The notes beneath the pieces are model-generated. The model did no database searches, was not told where the DNA came from, and worked only from the letters and a program-made list of their open reading frames with translations. A stretch of 34,016 nt of DNA from the NCBI GenBank assembly GCA_012729675.1, contig JAAYCR010000063.1:1-34016 (forward strand), written 5' to 3'. The first letter of the stretch is position 1; the number at the start of each line of letters is the position of its first letter. This DNA is from Phycisphaerae bacterium. GTDB taxonomy: Bacteria > Planctomycetota > Phycisphaerae > Sedimentisphaerales > Anaerohalosphaeraceae. This document shows positions 1 through 8,543 of this stretch, one piece after another. The position numbers and the translations under genes were made by a program.

Positions 1-2
1 AA

Positions 3-119
3 GCAAAACTGGCTACCAGAAAAGCGTATGGCTTTAAGAGCTTCAAAACGCTGGAATTGGCCTTGTATCACAATCTTGGTGCATTACCGGAACCGGTTGA
101 AACCCACAAATTTTTTTGA
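3..119 (+). pseudogene. C-terminal end of a transposase, probably ISL3-like (cut by window edge)
   Basis: An open frame enters from the left edge and stops at 117-119. It encodes about 38 residues ending in RKAYGFKSFKTLELALYHN, then LPEPVETHKFF. This charged stretch with a Y-G-F-x-S-F core resembles the last residues of ISL3-type DDE transposases as I remember them; I cannot align it. Only the C-terminus is visible, so activity cannot be judged. Its last 36 bases overlap, on the opposite strand, the end of the methyltransferase reading frame. The insertion sequence boundary should therefore lie shortly after the stop, around 120-145. Confidence 0.55.
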
Positions 120-2582
120 AGAGGCGTGATATTTTTCTCTTGCCGCTTCAACCTGCAAAGAAATGAAATCTTTGATAATCTTCCATACGGTATTCGGACT
201 TTCTTGAATCGTCAGATCATCGCGTGCAGTTACAACTCCTGCTGAGTTTACTGGGAGAATAGCATTGACAATCACATATTGGTCAAATTCTGATTGAAGA
301 GTTGCATCCTGCGGGCACAAAAGATACATGCTCGAAGCCGGCTTAAGCGGTAGTAAAGATTTCATTGTCAGCAAGTCATTATTTCTGGAATAATCAAATT
401 TTGCCTTTCTCGTACCCCACATATGGCAGTAGGCGTAATCTGGTGTGCAGTCAGTGATTTTTGCGGCGATATTAATCGCAACGCCTTGCTGAATCTCAAA
501 AACGTTCTCGTCCTTTGAGCCGTCCGGTGATTTTTCTTTTTTCTTGGCGTTGCCATGTAAATCAATGAGGCACATTTTAGAAAATGTATCCATCAGAGAT
601 TGCCGCATGCCCCTGAATGTCGGATTGTCAATATACGAATGATTGGTGATAAAGCCCAAAACCCCAGTTCCCGCGACAGCAACACGGTACTGGCTGTAGC
701 GAATAAACTTGACATAGTCATCGTTGAGCCACTTGGGGTTGCGCTCACCTAAATCAGCCCCATCGACATTAAAATAACTGTCCGCACCGTCTTTGAGTTT
801 TGTTCGCAAAAGGTTGGCAACCCACGCTCCGTTGTTGAAAGAATGTCCCGCATACGGCGGATTGCCGATAACGACGGTGACGGCGTTTTTCTGTTTGATT
901 TCATTTGCTTCGCGTGTTTCCTCAGCCATGGCCGGGTCGAGTGTAGCCAGATAGCTGGAAACATCGACGGGTTCTTCGAGCGTGTTGGTCAGATAGACCT
1001 GTACCCGTTTGGATGTGTCGGCAAAGCGATAGCCGGTTTCATAGAGTTTGACGCCGATTTTCATGTGGGCGATGGCATAGGGGGCCATCATCAGTTCAAA
1101 GCCGTACAGGCGCGGCAGGAGTTTATCGGGGACGTAGCGGTTCCAGTGCTGCTGAATCTGCCGGTCGCTGAGGCCGTGTTGTTGCCATTCGGCTGTCATG
1201 GTCGTATAGATCAGGTCGATGGTCTCGACCAGAAATGTGCCGGTGCCGGTGGCGGGGTCGAGTATCTGGACGAAGAAGTCGTCTTTGGACACCCCGTCGG
1301 GCAGTGTGATGTCGGGGTTCTTGGCGATCATCTGGCCCCAGGTGGACGTGTCGGCCAGGCCGAAGGCCAGACCAAAGTCGCGTTTGAGTACTTCGTGGAC
1401 GCTGCGGCCGATAAAGCTGACGACCGGCTGGGGAGTGTAATAGACGCCGCGGCTCTTGCGCTTGAGGGCGTCGTATTCCTTGAGGAACAGCTCGTAAAAG
1501 TGGATGACGGGGTCTTCGTTGGGGTTTTTGTTGCCGAAGTCGCGCAGGATGGCGTCAAAGTCGGTCTTTTCGTCTTTGAGGGCGGTGATGATCTCGTTGA
1601 TGCCCAGTTCGTCAAAGTCGATGCCGGTGATCTTTTCTGTGTTGGCGTCCCACTTGCGGCTGCCGATGTTGAAAAAGCCCTCCATCACTTCTTTGAGGAA
1701 GGGGTTGGTCGGCAGGACAAGCTGCTGGACCTGTTCGGACGAGAGGCGCGACGCTTCGCCGGAGACGTGGCTGCGGATGGCGGTGTAGAGCAGGCCGTAG
1801 GCGATGGTCTGGGCGTACATATCGGAAAAGTCGTCCTCGGACAGGTCGTGGATGAGGGCTTGCTTGAATTTGGCCATCATCGTGTGGAACGGGCCGTCGG
1901 ATTTTTCGTAGCTGAGAATCTGGCAGGCGTTGCGGCGGATGTGCTGGGCCAGTTGGGCCAGTGTGGTGGCCAGCAGCTTGGAGGTTCTGATGGAGTGATA
2001 GAGGCCGGTGCGAAAGGCACGCGACCATTGATCGCGCCATTGGCTGCCGTCTAAGTCGGGGTCGAAGCGCAGGTGCGACAGTTCGCCCAGACAGCGATCC
2101 AGATGCAGCGGGGTGTCCTGGCCGTCCCAGCCGATGACCTTGAGCGTGGGCAGTGTGTCGGGGTCGGGCTGGTTGAAGTGGGCAAAGGTGATGGCGCGGT
2201 CGTCTTCGAGGCCGAAGGCATTGATAAACAGCAGGTCGCTCATCCGCCACATGCGGCTTTCGGGGTCGTTGGCGGAGGCGCGTTTTTTGATGACGAGCTT
2301 TTGCAGGATGCGGCGCAGGACGACGACGGGAAGCGTTTTGGGTTCAAAGTCGATGTAGAAGATGCCCCACGGCTGGTTGTCTTTGAGCGGGCGAAGCTGC
2401 TTGATAAAGTTGATTTTGACGGCCACATCACCGGTCAGGCCGAGTTCTTCCGGCTCGTAGTCAAAGGACAGATCGTCGATGTCTTCGGCCTCCAGCGGCC
2501 AGTCGAGTTCGTCACGCAAGAACTCAATCAGGGCGGGGTAGTCTTTGATCTGTCGTAACTGGTCAGCGGTCAGCGGGGTCAT
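84..2582 (-). CDS. N6-adenine DNA methyltransferase of the type ISP kind, C-terminally truncated
   Basis: This is the modification subunit of a restriction-like system and should methylate adenine using S-adenosylmethionine. Residues 361-392 carry the FYELFLKEYD...RGVYYTP block typical of type I/ISP methylases. Motif I is DPATGTGTF at about 442-450 and catalytic motif IV is NPPY at about 574-577. The N-terminal 350 residues are an uncharacterised helical region. ATG 2582 follows the upstream helicase stop by one base (TGATATG), so translation is probably coupled. The frame runs through ...VNSAGVVTARDD, a conserved block after which homologues continue for roughly 250-300 residues with the target-recognition part. 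Here it ends in about 45 residues, the last ten inside transposase sequence. Inference: the insertion removed the recognition domain, so the enzyme is probably inactive or altered in specificity. Confidence 0.85.
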   Translation of the reverse strand: MTPLTADQLRQIKDYPALIEFLRDELDWPLEAEDIDDLSFDYEPEELGLTGDVAVKINFIKQLRPLKDNQPWGIFYIDFEPKTLPVVVLRRILQKLVIKKRASANDPESRMWRMSDLLFINAFGLEDDRAITFAHFNQPDPDTLPTLKVIGWDGQDTPLHLDRCLGELSHLRFDPDLDGSQWRDQWSRAFRTGLYHSIRTSKLLATTLAQLAQHIRRNACQILSYEKSDGPFHTMMAKFKQALIHDLSEDDFSDMYAQTIAYGLLYTAIRSHVSGEASRLSSEQVQQLVLPTNPFLKEVMEGFFNIGSRKWDANTEKITGIDFDELGINEIITALKDEKTDFDAILRDFGNKNPNEDPVIHFYELFLKEYDALKRKSRGVYYTPQPVVSFIGRSVHEVLKRDFGLAFGLADTSTWGQMIAKNPDITLPDGVSKDDFFVQILDPATGTGTFLVETIDLIYTTMTAEWQQHGLSDRQIQQHWNRYVPDKLLPRLYGFELMMAPYAIAHMKIGVKLYETGYRFADTSKRVQVYLTNTLEEPVDVSSYLATLDPAMAEETREANEIKQKNAVTVVIGNPPYAGHSFNNGAWVANLLRTKLKDGADSYFNVDGADLGERNPKWLNDDYVKFIRYSQYRVAVAGTGVLGFITNHSYIDNPTFRGMRQSLMDTFSKMCLIDLHGNAKKKEKSPDGSKDENVFEIQQGVAINIAAKITDCTPDYAYCHMWGTRKAKFDYSRNNDLLTMKSLLPLKPASSMYLLCPQDATLQSEFDQYVIVNAILPVNSAGVVTARDDLTIQESPNTVWKIIKDFISLQVEAAREKYHASSKKFVGFNRFR

Positions 2583-2583
2583 A

Positions 2584-5500
2584 TCAATTGATCTCCATCC
2601 ATGCCAGAAGGGTCGGTTTGGCCCCGATGGGGGCCTGGGTCTTTTTCAGGTAGGTATTTTTAATGTGTTTTTCGAGTGTTTTTCGGATGTCGCCGAGGGT
2701 TTTGACCCCGGACTGGACGGCGCGTTGGGTGTCGGGCTGACAACGCACGGCGGCCCAGGTATTTTCGAGTTGTTCGGTAATATCACCGGTTTCGGCGTCG
2801 CAGAAGTACCATCGCACTTCGCCGAGGCCGTGCTTTTGCGGGTCGTAAGCCTCCTGTTTGACATCCATCAGGGTTTCAGCGGCCTTGCCGATGACCGGCG
2901 GCATTCGATAGCAGGCAAATACGCCGGGACGCTTGAATGGAGCAATGCGTTTGACTTCCTGCCCCCGCTGGTTATAGACGGGGCCGAATCCGTCGCCTGC
3001 GGGCTTGCCGCTGAATAGACGTCGCGGCAGGTCGGGCAGCGATTGCCAGAGTTCGGGAAATTGACTGGCAAACCGGTTTCGTTCCAGCCGCATCAGTTCT
3101 TCGACAGACTCCTTACCCTCATAGCGTTCGTTAAAGAGCTTCATCGCCATCTCCGGGTCGTCCGGGCTGAGCAATGCGCCTTCGATGCCGAGGGTTTTGT
3201 TGATACGCATGATTTTACCGTCGAGTTTTTGTTTGAGGTGAAGGATTTCTTCCAGTTCGTCCGGCGGCAGGAAGTTCCAGAAATACACTTTTTGCATCAA
3301 CTGCGGCGGCCGATCCAGTTGCGCTTCAATCTCCGGGTTGAGACGGCGATCCACACGACCGATGCGCTGCATCAGGCGCACCGGGTTCCAGTGCAGGTCG
3401 TAATTGATAATCAGGCAGGCGTCCTGAAGGTTCAGTCCTTCGCTCAACACGTCGGTGGAGATAAGAATATCAATCGGGTTGTCAAGGCAATACGATAATT
3501 CCGATTGGCCGAAAAGGTCCTGGGTTTCGCTGGCCTGATTATACAGGGGCGAAAAGCGTTTAATGATCAGTTCGCGGTTCTTGACGTTGCGCCCGCTGTC
3601 CACCTGTTCGACGTTGTCAAAGCCTGCCTTGCGAAGCTGGTCGGCCAGATAACGGGCGGTGTTGCGGAATTCGCTGAAGATCAGGACTTTTTGATTTTGC
3701 AGCAAGGGTTCGTTGGTCAGCGTATCAATCAGTTTCTGGAGCTTGGTGTCCTTTTCGGGGTCTTCGACGCGACCCTCTTTGTCCTTTTGATAAAAGCGGC
3801 GATATATCTTGCTCAGTGTACTGGTCAGGTGCCCCATGTCTTCGAGGATATCCTCACAGAGCCTGTTCAGGTCGTATTCTTTGTCACAGAGCATCGCTTC
3901 TTTGATGTCCAGCAACCCTTCGTCTTCTTCGTTCTCGGTGTCCGGTTCGTCTTTTTCAAGACGCTCGGCGATATGGGCCTGAACCAGCTTCCACCAGCGG
4001 GTGTTGGTCTGCGTCCAGGCGGCGTATTTGTCCGGGTCATGGCGGCGAAGGAAATCGGCCATCTTGGCCAGCAGGTCTTCAACGCTGGCCTCAAAAGCCT
4101 TATATGAGCTTTCCAGCCGCTTCAACAGCAAGGTGCGAATCAGTCCTACTAATAACTGCTGATACTGTTGTTCTTCCTGATCCTTCTGTTTTTTATAGTT
4201 CGACTTGTTGTAGATGGCCAGATTCAAAAAGGGATTTTTTTTGTCAAATGCCTCTTTGAGGTCAGAGTAGATGTTTTCATAGACCGTTTTCAGAGAATAA
4301 TTGACGACCTTCGGCGGCTGCCGTGCAGGGAATAGCGGCGCATTGTCACCATTGCCGGTCTCGGATTCCTGGACGTATTTGCGGCTGCGCTGGATGACAA
4401 CTTTGTTGAGCAACGTATCGGTTCGGATGAGGTCTTCTTCTTCGACGGCTTCGCTGGTTTCGATGTCGGGCTTTTCGTTTTCCAGACGCTTGTTGATTTC
4501 GAGGAAGTGCTTACGGAAATGATTTATTCCGGCACGAAGAAAATGTTCCTGATTATTTTGAGCAAAGTAGTTGACCAGATGATACAAGTCGTCAATCGAA
4601 TTGTTGATCGGCGTTGCCGTGAGCATGTACAGCTTTTTGCCCTTGGCGATGTCCATAAACAATTCGCCGCGATTGGCCCGCGGGTTGCGGAAATGATGCG
4701 CCTCGTCCATAATGATGACGTCCATTTCTTTGCGATAGAAGTCAAGGTCTGCGTCGGTAATTCCATTGGTGCGGCCAAAGTCGGTATGTCGGCGAATTTC
4801 GACATAGTGCCTGACCTGTCGCGGATAGTGCGATGTCAGATAACGTTCAATGTTTGCTCTCCACACACTCTCTTCAGCCGATTTCGGAACGATCATCAAA
4901 ACCTGCTTGCCTTCGTGGATGCAGCGTTCGAGAATCATCAGGCCAATAAAGGTTTTGCCCAGGCCGACTCCGTCACATATCATCGCTCCATTCCACTCGT
5001 CCGCGATTTGAAGGGCTTGATGATAGCCGTCTCGCTGGTATTGAGAGAGCATCGAATAAATGGCTGATTCCTGGAGTTCCCATTCGTCTTGTGTCTTTTC
5101 TTTTCCTGCGAAATACTCATATAACGCCCGGCAGTAGGCCGTGAAGGGGTCATACTCTTTCAAATGCGGCTCAATGATTCTGAGCAATTCCGGACTGATG
5201 TCTTCGGCCTGTTTCCATATCTCCTCAAACCATTGTCGCAGAGCTTCGATGTGATTCTGATCGGTGCTGAACAGGTTCAGTTCGATATTTTCCGTTAGGC
5301 CGGGGCGTGTAAAGTTAGAACTGCCGACAATCGCAAAATCCACCGGACTGGGATCTCTGGATTCCATGAGGTAAGATTTGGCATGGAATTTGGCTGCGGT
5401 AAACGCCTTCAACTGTACTTTTTTACCGGCGATGGCGTCTTTTAACGCCTCTAACCCGGTCAAGGCGTCATCCCGCTCTTTTTGTTGCTCGATGCTGTTG

Positions 5501-5739
5501 TTGGAATGGGCCAAGGCGCTTTCGATGATGACTTTTTTGGTGGTCTTAGACGTTTCATCGCCCATCAGAATGCGAATCTGCTCGGGCGTGTGCCAGTTGG
5601 GTTCAATCTGTAAAAATGAGCCAACTTCAAAAAAACCCGTTGCGATGTCCAGTTTTTTGAGATTCAGCAATAGCTGATTCAGCGCATTTAAAACCGTGTT
5701 GCCATTCCTGTTGTCAATAATCGTCGGTATTTTGGCCAT
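2584..5739 (-). CDS. PLD-family nuclease fused to SNF2-type helicase
   Basis: The protein has 1051 residues. An N-terminal phospholipase D-like module carries the H-x-K motif (FHAKSYLM, H119 and K121) followed by VGSSNF (N142). A superfamily 2 helicase of the SNF2/RapA type follows: Walker A GVGLGKT at about 257-263, DEAH at 345-348, LTATP at 373-377, STDVLSEGLNLQ at 761-772 and QRIGRVDR at 791-798. A long charged segment (about 400-660) separates the two helicase halves. Such PLD-helicase proteins occur beside DNA methylases in restriction and phage-defence loci. The neighbouring methyltransferase, one base downstream, supports a role as restriction or translocation subunit. ATG 5739 is preceded by GGGAGA at good spacing and by a near-consensus promoter. 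It could also be described as DISARM-like, but no other drm gene is visible. Confidence 0.85.
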   Translation of the reverse strand: MAKIPTIIDNRNGNTVLNALNQLLLNLKKLDIATGFFEVGSFLQIEPNWHTPEQIRILMGDETSKTTKKVIIESALAHSNNSIEQQKERDDALTGLEALKDAIAGKKVQLKAFTAAKFHAKSYLMESRDPSPVDFAIVGSSNFTRPGLTENIELNLFSTDQNHIEALRQWFEEIWKQAEDISPELLRIIEPHLKEYDPFTAYCRALYEYFAGKEKTQDEWELQESAIYSMLSQYQRDGYHQALQIADEWNGAMICDGVGLGKTFIGLMILERCIHEGKQVLMIVPKSAEESVWRANIERYLTSHYPRQVRHYVEIRRHTDFGRTNGITDADLDFYRKEMDVIIMDEAHHFRNPRANRGELFMDIAKGKKLYMLTATPINNSIDDLYHLVNYFAQNNQEHFLRAGINHFRKHFLEINKRLENEKPDIETSEAVEEEDLIRTDTLLNKVVIQRSRKYVQESETGNGDNAPLFPARQPPKVVNYSLKTVYENIYSDLKEAFDKKNPFLNLAIYNKSNYKKQKDQEEQQYQQLLVGLIRTLLLKRLESSYKAFEASVEDLLAKMADFLRRHDPDKYAAWTQTNTRWWKLVQAHIAERLEKDEPDTENEEDEGLLDIKEAMLCDKEYDLNRLCEDILEDMGHLTSTLSKIYRRFYQKDKEGRVEDPEKDTKLQKLIDTLTNEPLLQNQKVLIFSEFRNTARYLADQLRKAGFDNVEQVDSGRNVKNRELIIKRFSPLYNQASETQDLFGQSELSYCLDNPIDILISTDVLSEGLNLQDACLIINYDLHWNPVRLMQRIGRVDRRLNPEIEAQLDRPPQLMQKVYFWNFLPPDELEEILHLKQKLDGKIMRINKTLGIEGALLSPDDPEMAMKLFNERYEGKESVEELMRLERNRFASQFPELWQSLPDLPRRLFSGKPAGDGFGPVYNQRGQEVKRIAPFKRPGVFACYRMPPVIGKAAETLMDVKQEAYDPQKHGLGEVRWYFCDAETGDITEQLENTWAAVRCQPDTQRAVQSGVKTLGDIRKTLEKHIKNTYLKKTQAPIGAKPTLLAWMEIN

Positions 5740-5780
5740 CTTGTCTCCCGTAAGTTCTCAAAAACCCTTATTTTGCCACG

Positions 5781-5809
5781 ATAATACCGTTATTTTAGCG
5801 ACTTGGCAA
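5781..5809 (-). promoter_or_regulatory. Sigma-70-type promoter of the helicase/methylase pair
   Basis: On the minus strand TTGCCA (5809-5804) and TATTAT (5786-5781) are separated by exactly 17 bases, each matching the consensus at five of six positions. The predicted start near 5774 gives a leader of about 35 bases before ATG 5739. Confidence 0.6.
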
Positions 5810-6115
5810 CATCCAATCCAATCTCTTTTCCCATCTGCCACCAGCACACAAATCTGGACATAAAAATCCCGAATTTCTTTCGTATTGCAGACACTTAAAC
5901 CTGCTTTTTCAATACTGACGGTGCGGGGGGCGTGAAGGGGGGTATATTGGCTCCAACCCTTCTGCCGCATCTCCCCTCGAGCTCTTGGCTGCCCGTCCGC
6001 ATCCGCCATTTGCCTCTCAAAATTCCTCTGTCAATATTTCAGGGTCCCATCCATGAGTCCCATTATTAAGGTACCATATTCGCAAACGCATACCCCCACG
6101 GGCGGCACTACCCCT

Positions 6116-6148
6116 AAAAGCAGCGAAATAATTTCGCTTTGCTTTTTT
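6116..6148. terminator. Palindrome with T-run, terminator-like or operator
   Basis: A perfect 15-base palindrome GCGAAATAATTTCGC (6123-6137) is flanked by AAAAGC and GCTTTT arms and followed by six T residues. It could be a rho-independent terminator. No rightward gene lies just upstream, so an operator site between the two divergent promoters is the alternative. Confidence 0.4.
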
Positions 6149-6198
6149 CTTCTGCTCAATTTTTTTTCGGGGAAAAATATAACTTCATCTCAATATTC

Positions 6199-6227
6199 TT
6201 GAAAAGTGAAAATATTTTTTGTATAAT
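6199..6227 (+). promoter_or_regulatory. Near-consensus promoter of excisionase/integrase
   Basis: TTGAAA (6199-6204), a 17-base spacer and TATAAT (6222-6227) form a strong sigma-70-type promoter. Transcription from about 6234 gives a leader of about 170 bases before the start at 6406. The leader contains two consecutive hairpins, TTGTCC/GGACAA and CCTGT/ACAGG. Confidence 0.6.
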
Positions 6228-6405
6228 CGACTTCAGTAGAATAATCAGAATTGTTGTCGTAATACTATGTGTTGTCCTCGTTGGACAATACAGCCTGTTT
6301 GAATACAGGTTCTGGTGTATTTAGTCAGCAGAGCACCATCTTCAAGCACTTCATGACTAAAACATCTCGAAGCAGAACAATCACAGTATGCTCATGAGGT
6401 GTTTT

Positions 6406-6651
6406 ATGTCAGAGACTTGCCCCGTCTCCTACTTTGCAGACGGCAGACCTGTGCCAGATTTATTAACAGAGCAGGAGACTATCCAGTTCTTACGCCTGGA
6501 TATCGACGGACCCAAATCCCCGCAGGCAACGCTCAAATATTACCGGGACAAGGGACTGTTAAAACCTACTCCCGTAGGCAAGATGAACCGATACCAGAAA
6601 AAAGAACTTCTCCGATTTTTGGATGCTCTAACCCGGAATAACCCGTTATAG
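6406..6651 (+). CDS. Small helix-turn-helix protein, excisionase-like
   Basis: The protein has 81 residues from ATG 6406. This start is preferred over 6388 because AGGTG lies six bases upstream of it. The segment LLTEQETIQFLRLD...TLKYYRDKGLLKPTPVG...RYQKKELLRFL matches the winged-helix layout of MerR/Xis-type DNA-binding domains: a helix pair, then R-x-x-x-L-L and a basic turn. It lies 117 bp upstream of the integrase on the same strand. That position supports a role as excisionase or directionality factor that binds near the attachment site. It could also be a repressor of the island promoters. Confidence 0.65.
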   Translation: MSETCPVSYFADGRPVPDLLTEQETIQFLRLDIDGPKSPQATLKYYRDKGLLKPTPVGKMNRYQKKELLRFLDALTRNNPL

Positions 6652-6768
6652 GTGCCCAATTCTTATGCACTTTGTAGATTATCAAAATAGTCTCTATATA
6701 TCGCTTGCCTTTGAACGGGTGCAGCGGTATACACGGGCCCATTCAAAAATTGACATAGGGAAACCCGT

Positions 6769-7971
6769 ATGAATGCACCGCAACTCAGTTTATCCAGAGA
6801 TTCACGCTCCATTCGCAAAAAGCCTTGGTTGGTCAGGTGGAAAGGAGAGTATAATCCCATCACTGACAAACAAAAACGATACTCCAAATCCTTTGCCAAG
6901 CGAAAGGATGCTGAGGCGTTTATGGCACTGAAAAGTCAGGAATTCGATGAGGGACTGCCCAGAGACCAGGTCAATCTGACCCTTGAACGGTTTTGGGAGA
7001 AGTTTGAGCGCAGCCAAAAAGGCACGATGAGGGCAGGCTCTTTTTTCAGTTATGAAGAGACCTATGGGCGATTAAAGACTTTCTTTGGGGCACAGACCTG
7101 TATTCGACATATTCGACTGGAACATGCTGAAGAGTTCTTAGCTCAATTGCACTATATCTCTCCCACCTATAAACATGTGAAAAAGTCCTTATCGGATTCC
7201 ACTCGAAACAGGGTCTTAAGGGGCTGTAAACGGCTGTTTAACAAGGCACTTGAATGGCAGTATATCAGAGTCAATCCCTTTGACAAGGTAAAGCAGGTCA
7301 AGCCGCGCACACAGCCTTGGCACAGGATGAGCCCAGAGGAATTTGAATCACTGTTAAACGTCACAGAGACGATTCAGAAAAAGGCGTTCTATGCAATTAT
7401 TTACGGTTGTGGACTCAGGGAAGGAGAAGCGATTAATCTTTTATGGGATGGCATTAATATCGATTTTGATAAGAATAAGATTACTCTCATCAATCGACCG
7501 GGAAATATAGACCTGCCTCCCTTCCATCTCAAAGACCATGAGAGTCGTTCGATACCGATGCCGGGGTATGTTGTCAATTACCTTTTACAGGTTCAAGAGC
7601 AGGCAGAGCAGGACTGTCCCTTTGTCTTTTTGGATAAGGCAAGGTGGGACAGGGTAAAGGCAAAATGGAGGCGGTTTCAGCAGGAAGGCATCGAACGCAA
7701 GTGGGACAGTAAGCAGCTCCACGGCAGACTGCTGGCTCAGTTTAAACGGCATTGCAGGATGGCAGGGATCAAGACGACAGAAAAACTTACGGTGCACAGT
7801 CTCAGGAAAAGTTGGGCGTGTAATCTGGCGGATAATGCCGTGCCGATTCATACGCTGATGAAGCTGGGCGGCTGGAGCAGCATCGAGACCTGTCAGCAGT
7901 ATTACCTACAGAGCACGGATGAAAATGAAAAAAAGGCGATAGAGGGACTGGAGAAAATGATGAGGATGTAG
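6769..7971 (+). CDS. Tyrosine recombinase / site-specific integrase
   Basis: The protein has 400 residues. The C-terminal catalytic domain shows the full active-site set: Arg in GCGLREGEAINLLW, Lys in LKDHESRSIPM, H-S-L-R in the box II helix, Trp in KLGGWSS (replacing the second His) and the nucleophile Tyr in CQQYYLQ. The N-terminal part (residues 10-60) resembles Arm-type DNA-binding domains, followed by a SAM-like core-binding domain at about 70-160. It should catalyse strand exchange between the island and its chromosomal target. The gene ends 285 bp from the 3' end of tRNA-Gly(CCC), the classic target position. The left-hand attachment repeat is not in this window. Confidence 0.93.
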   Translation: MNAPQLSLSRDSRSIRKKPWLVRWKGEYNPITDKQKRYSKSFAKRKDAEAFMALKSQEFDEGLPRDQVNLTLERFWEKFERSQKGTMRAGSFFSYEETYGRLKTFFGAQTCIRHIRLEHAEEFLAQLHYISPTYKHVKKSLSDSTRNRVLRGCKRLFNKALEWQYIRVNPFDKVKQVKPRTQPWHRMSPEEFESLLNVTETIQKKAFYAIIYGCGLREGEAINLLWDGINIDFDKNKITLINRPGNIDLPPFHLKDHESRSIPMPGYVVNYLLQVQEQAEQDCPFVFLDKARWDRVKAKWRRFQQEGIERKWDSKQLHGRLLAQFKRHCRMAGIKTTEKLTVHSLRKSWACNLADNAVPIHTLMKLGGWSSIETCQQYYLQSTDENEKKAIEGLEKMMRM

Positions 7972-8256
7972 GGAATAGAGTTCCAATTGAGAGATTGTTA
8001 TATTTTTTCAGTAGAATATTATCGACTTCATTTGTACATCCACCTGTCAACTCCTTTACACCTTACCTTTCCCTATCTTATTTTCCAGATTTGAGCATAC
8101 CTTTTTCCCGACACTTGGTCAAAGTGCTCTTGCAATAGACTCACAACCCGCTGGCAGTAGACTCAAAAGTGGAATGTCGCGGACGCTGGATTGACGCCGG
8201 GAAAAAAGTGGGGTGGAAAAAACTTGAAAAATCGTTGTTTTTGGACTGAAAATCAA

Positions 8257-8327
8257 TGCGGGCGACCAGAATCGAACTGGCGTATCAAGCTTGGGAAGCT
8301 TGCATTCTACCACTGAATTACGCCCGC
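8257..8327 (-). tRNA. tRNA-Gly (anticodon CCC)
   Basis: Read on the minus strand, a seven-pair acceptor stem (GCGGGCG with CGCCCGC) encloses a D-arm with ATTCAGTGGTAGAAT, an anticodon loop TTCCCAA on a CAAGC/GCTTG stem, and a T-arm GCCAG-TTCGATT-CTGGT. The discriminator base is A and CCA is not encoded. The anticodon CCC reads GGG. The 3' end faces the integrase at 7971, so its last 15-20 bases are the likely attachment core of the island. The gene itself is intact. Confidence 0.93.
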
Positions 8328-8357
8328 GTCGGCGATGCTTCGTATCGAACAGGCCAT

Positions 8358-8386
8358 TCTATACCCGGCGGCGACGGATTTGTCAA
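8358..8386 (-). promoter_or_regulatory. Promoter of tRNA-Gly
   Basis: On the minus strand a perfect TTGACA (8386-8381) is followed after 17 bases by TATAGA (8363-8358), about 30 bases before the mature tRNA 5' end. Confidence 0.6.
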
Positions 8387-8469
8387 GCAAGAAAAGGGCA
8401 GATTTGGCGGTCATAAATCCGGGGGCAACGGATTGGTTTTAGCGTTTTCGGCGTTTTTTGAAAAATATC

Positions 8470-8498
8470 GTGCCAAAATGCGCCAAACGGGCTAAAAT
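8470..8498 (+). promoter_or_regulatory. Possible promoter of the aroK-aroC fusion
   Basis: GTGCCA (8470-8475), a 17-base spacer and TAAAAT (8493-8498) lie 45 bases before ATG 8544. The -35 box is weak. No clear Shine-Dalgarno sequence precedes the start. Confidence 0.35.
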
Positions 8499-8543
8499 CA
8501 ATGTCAAAATGCAACTGAATTCATATACAAAAAGACCCTGACT

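Larger units (their letters stand above)
5740..6405. other. 666-bp non-coding divergent region of the island
   Basis: This AT-rich stretch separates the leftward helicase/methylase pair from the rightward excisionase/integrase genes. It holds two outward-facing promoters (5781-5809 and 6199-6227), a terminator-like palindrome (6116-6148) and two small hairpins in the rightward leader (6272-6288 and 6294-6309). I see no convincing gene. The longest open frames either overlap the promoters or lack ribosome-binding sites. Confidence 0.6.

Noticed and set aside
843-2054. 403-codon frame antisense to the methyltransferase
   Set aside because: It is a shadow of the GC-biased methyltransferase gene, with no family motif.
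5758-6009. 83-codon frame on the minus strand upstream of the helicase gene
   Set aside because: It has no recognisable domain and overlaps the near-consensus promoter of the helicase/methylase pair; its start also lacks a ribosome-binding site.
6139-6324. 61-codon frame on the plus strand
   Set aside because: It spans the strong promoter at 6199-6227 and the leader hairpins, and its hydrophobic translation comes from AT-rich sequence.
1-8327. Left attachment-site repeat matching the tRNA-Gly 3' end inside the window
   Set aside because: I found no second copy of the tRNA 3' sequence; the other end must lie left of the window, or it has been lost.
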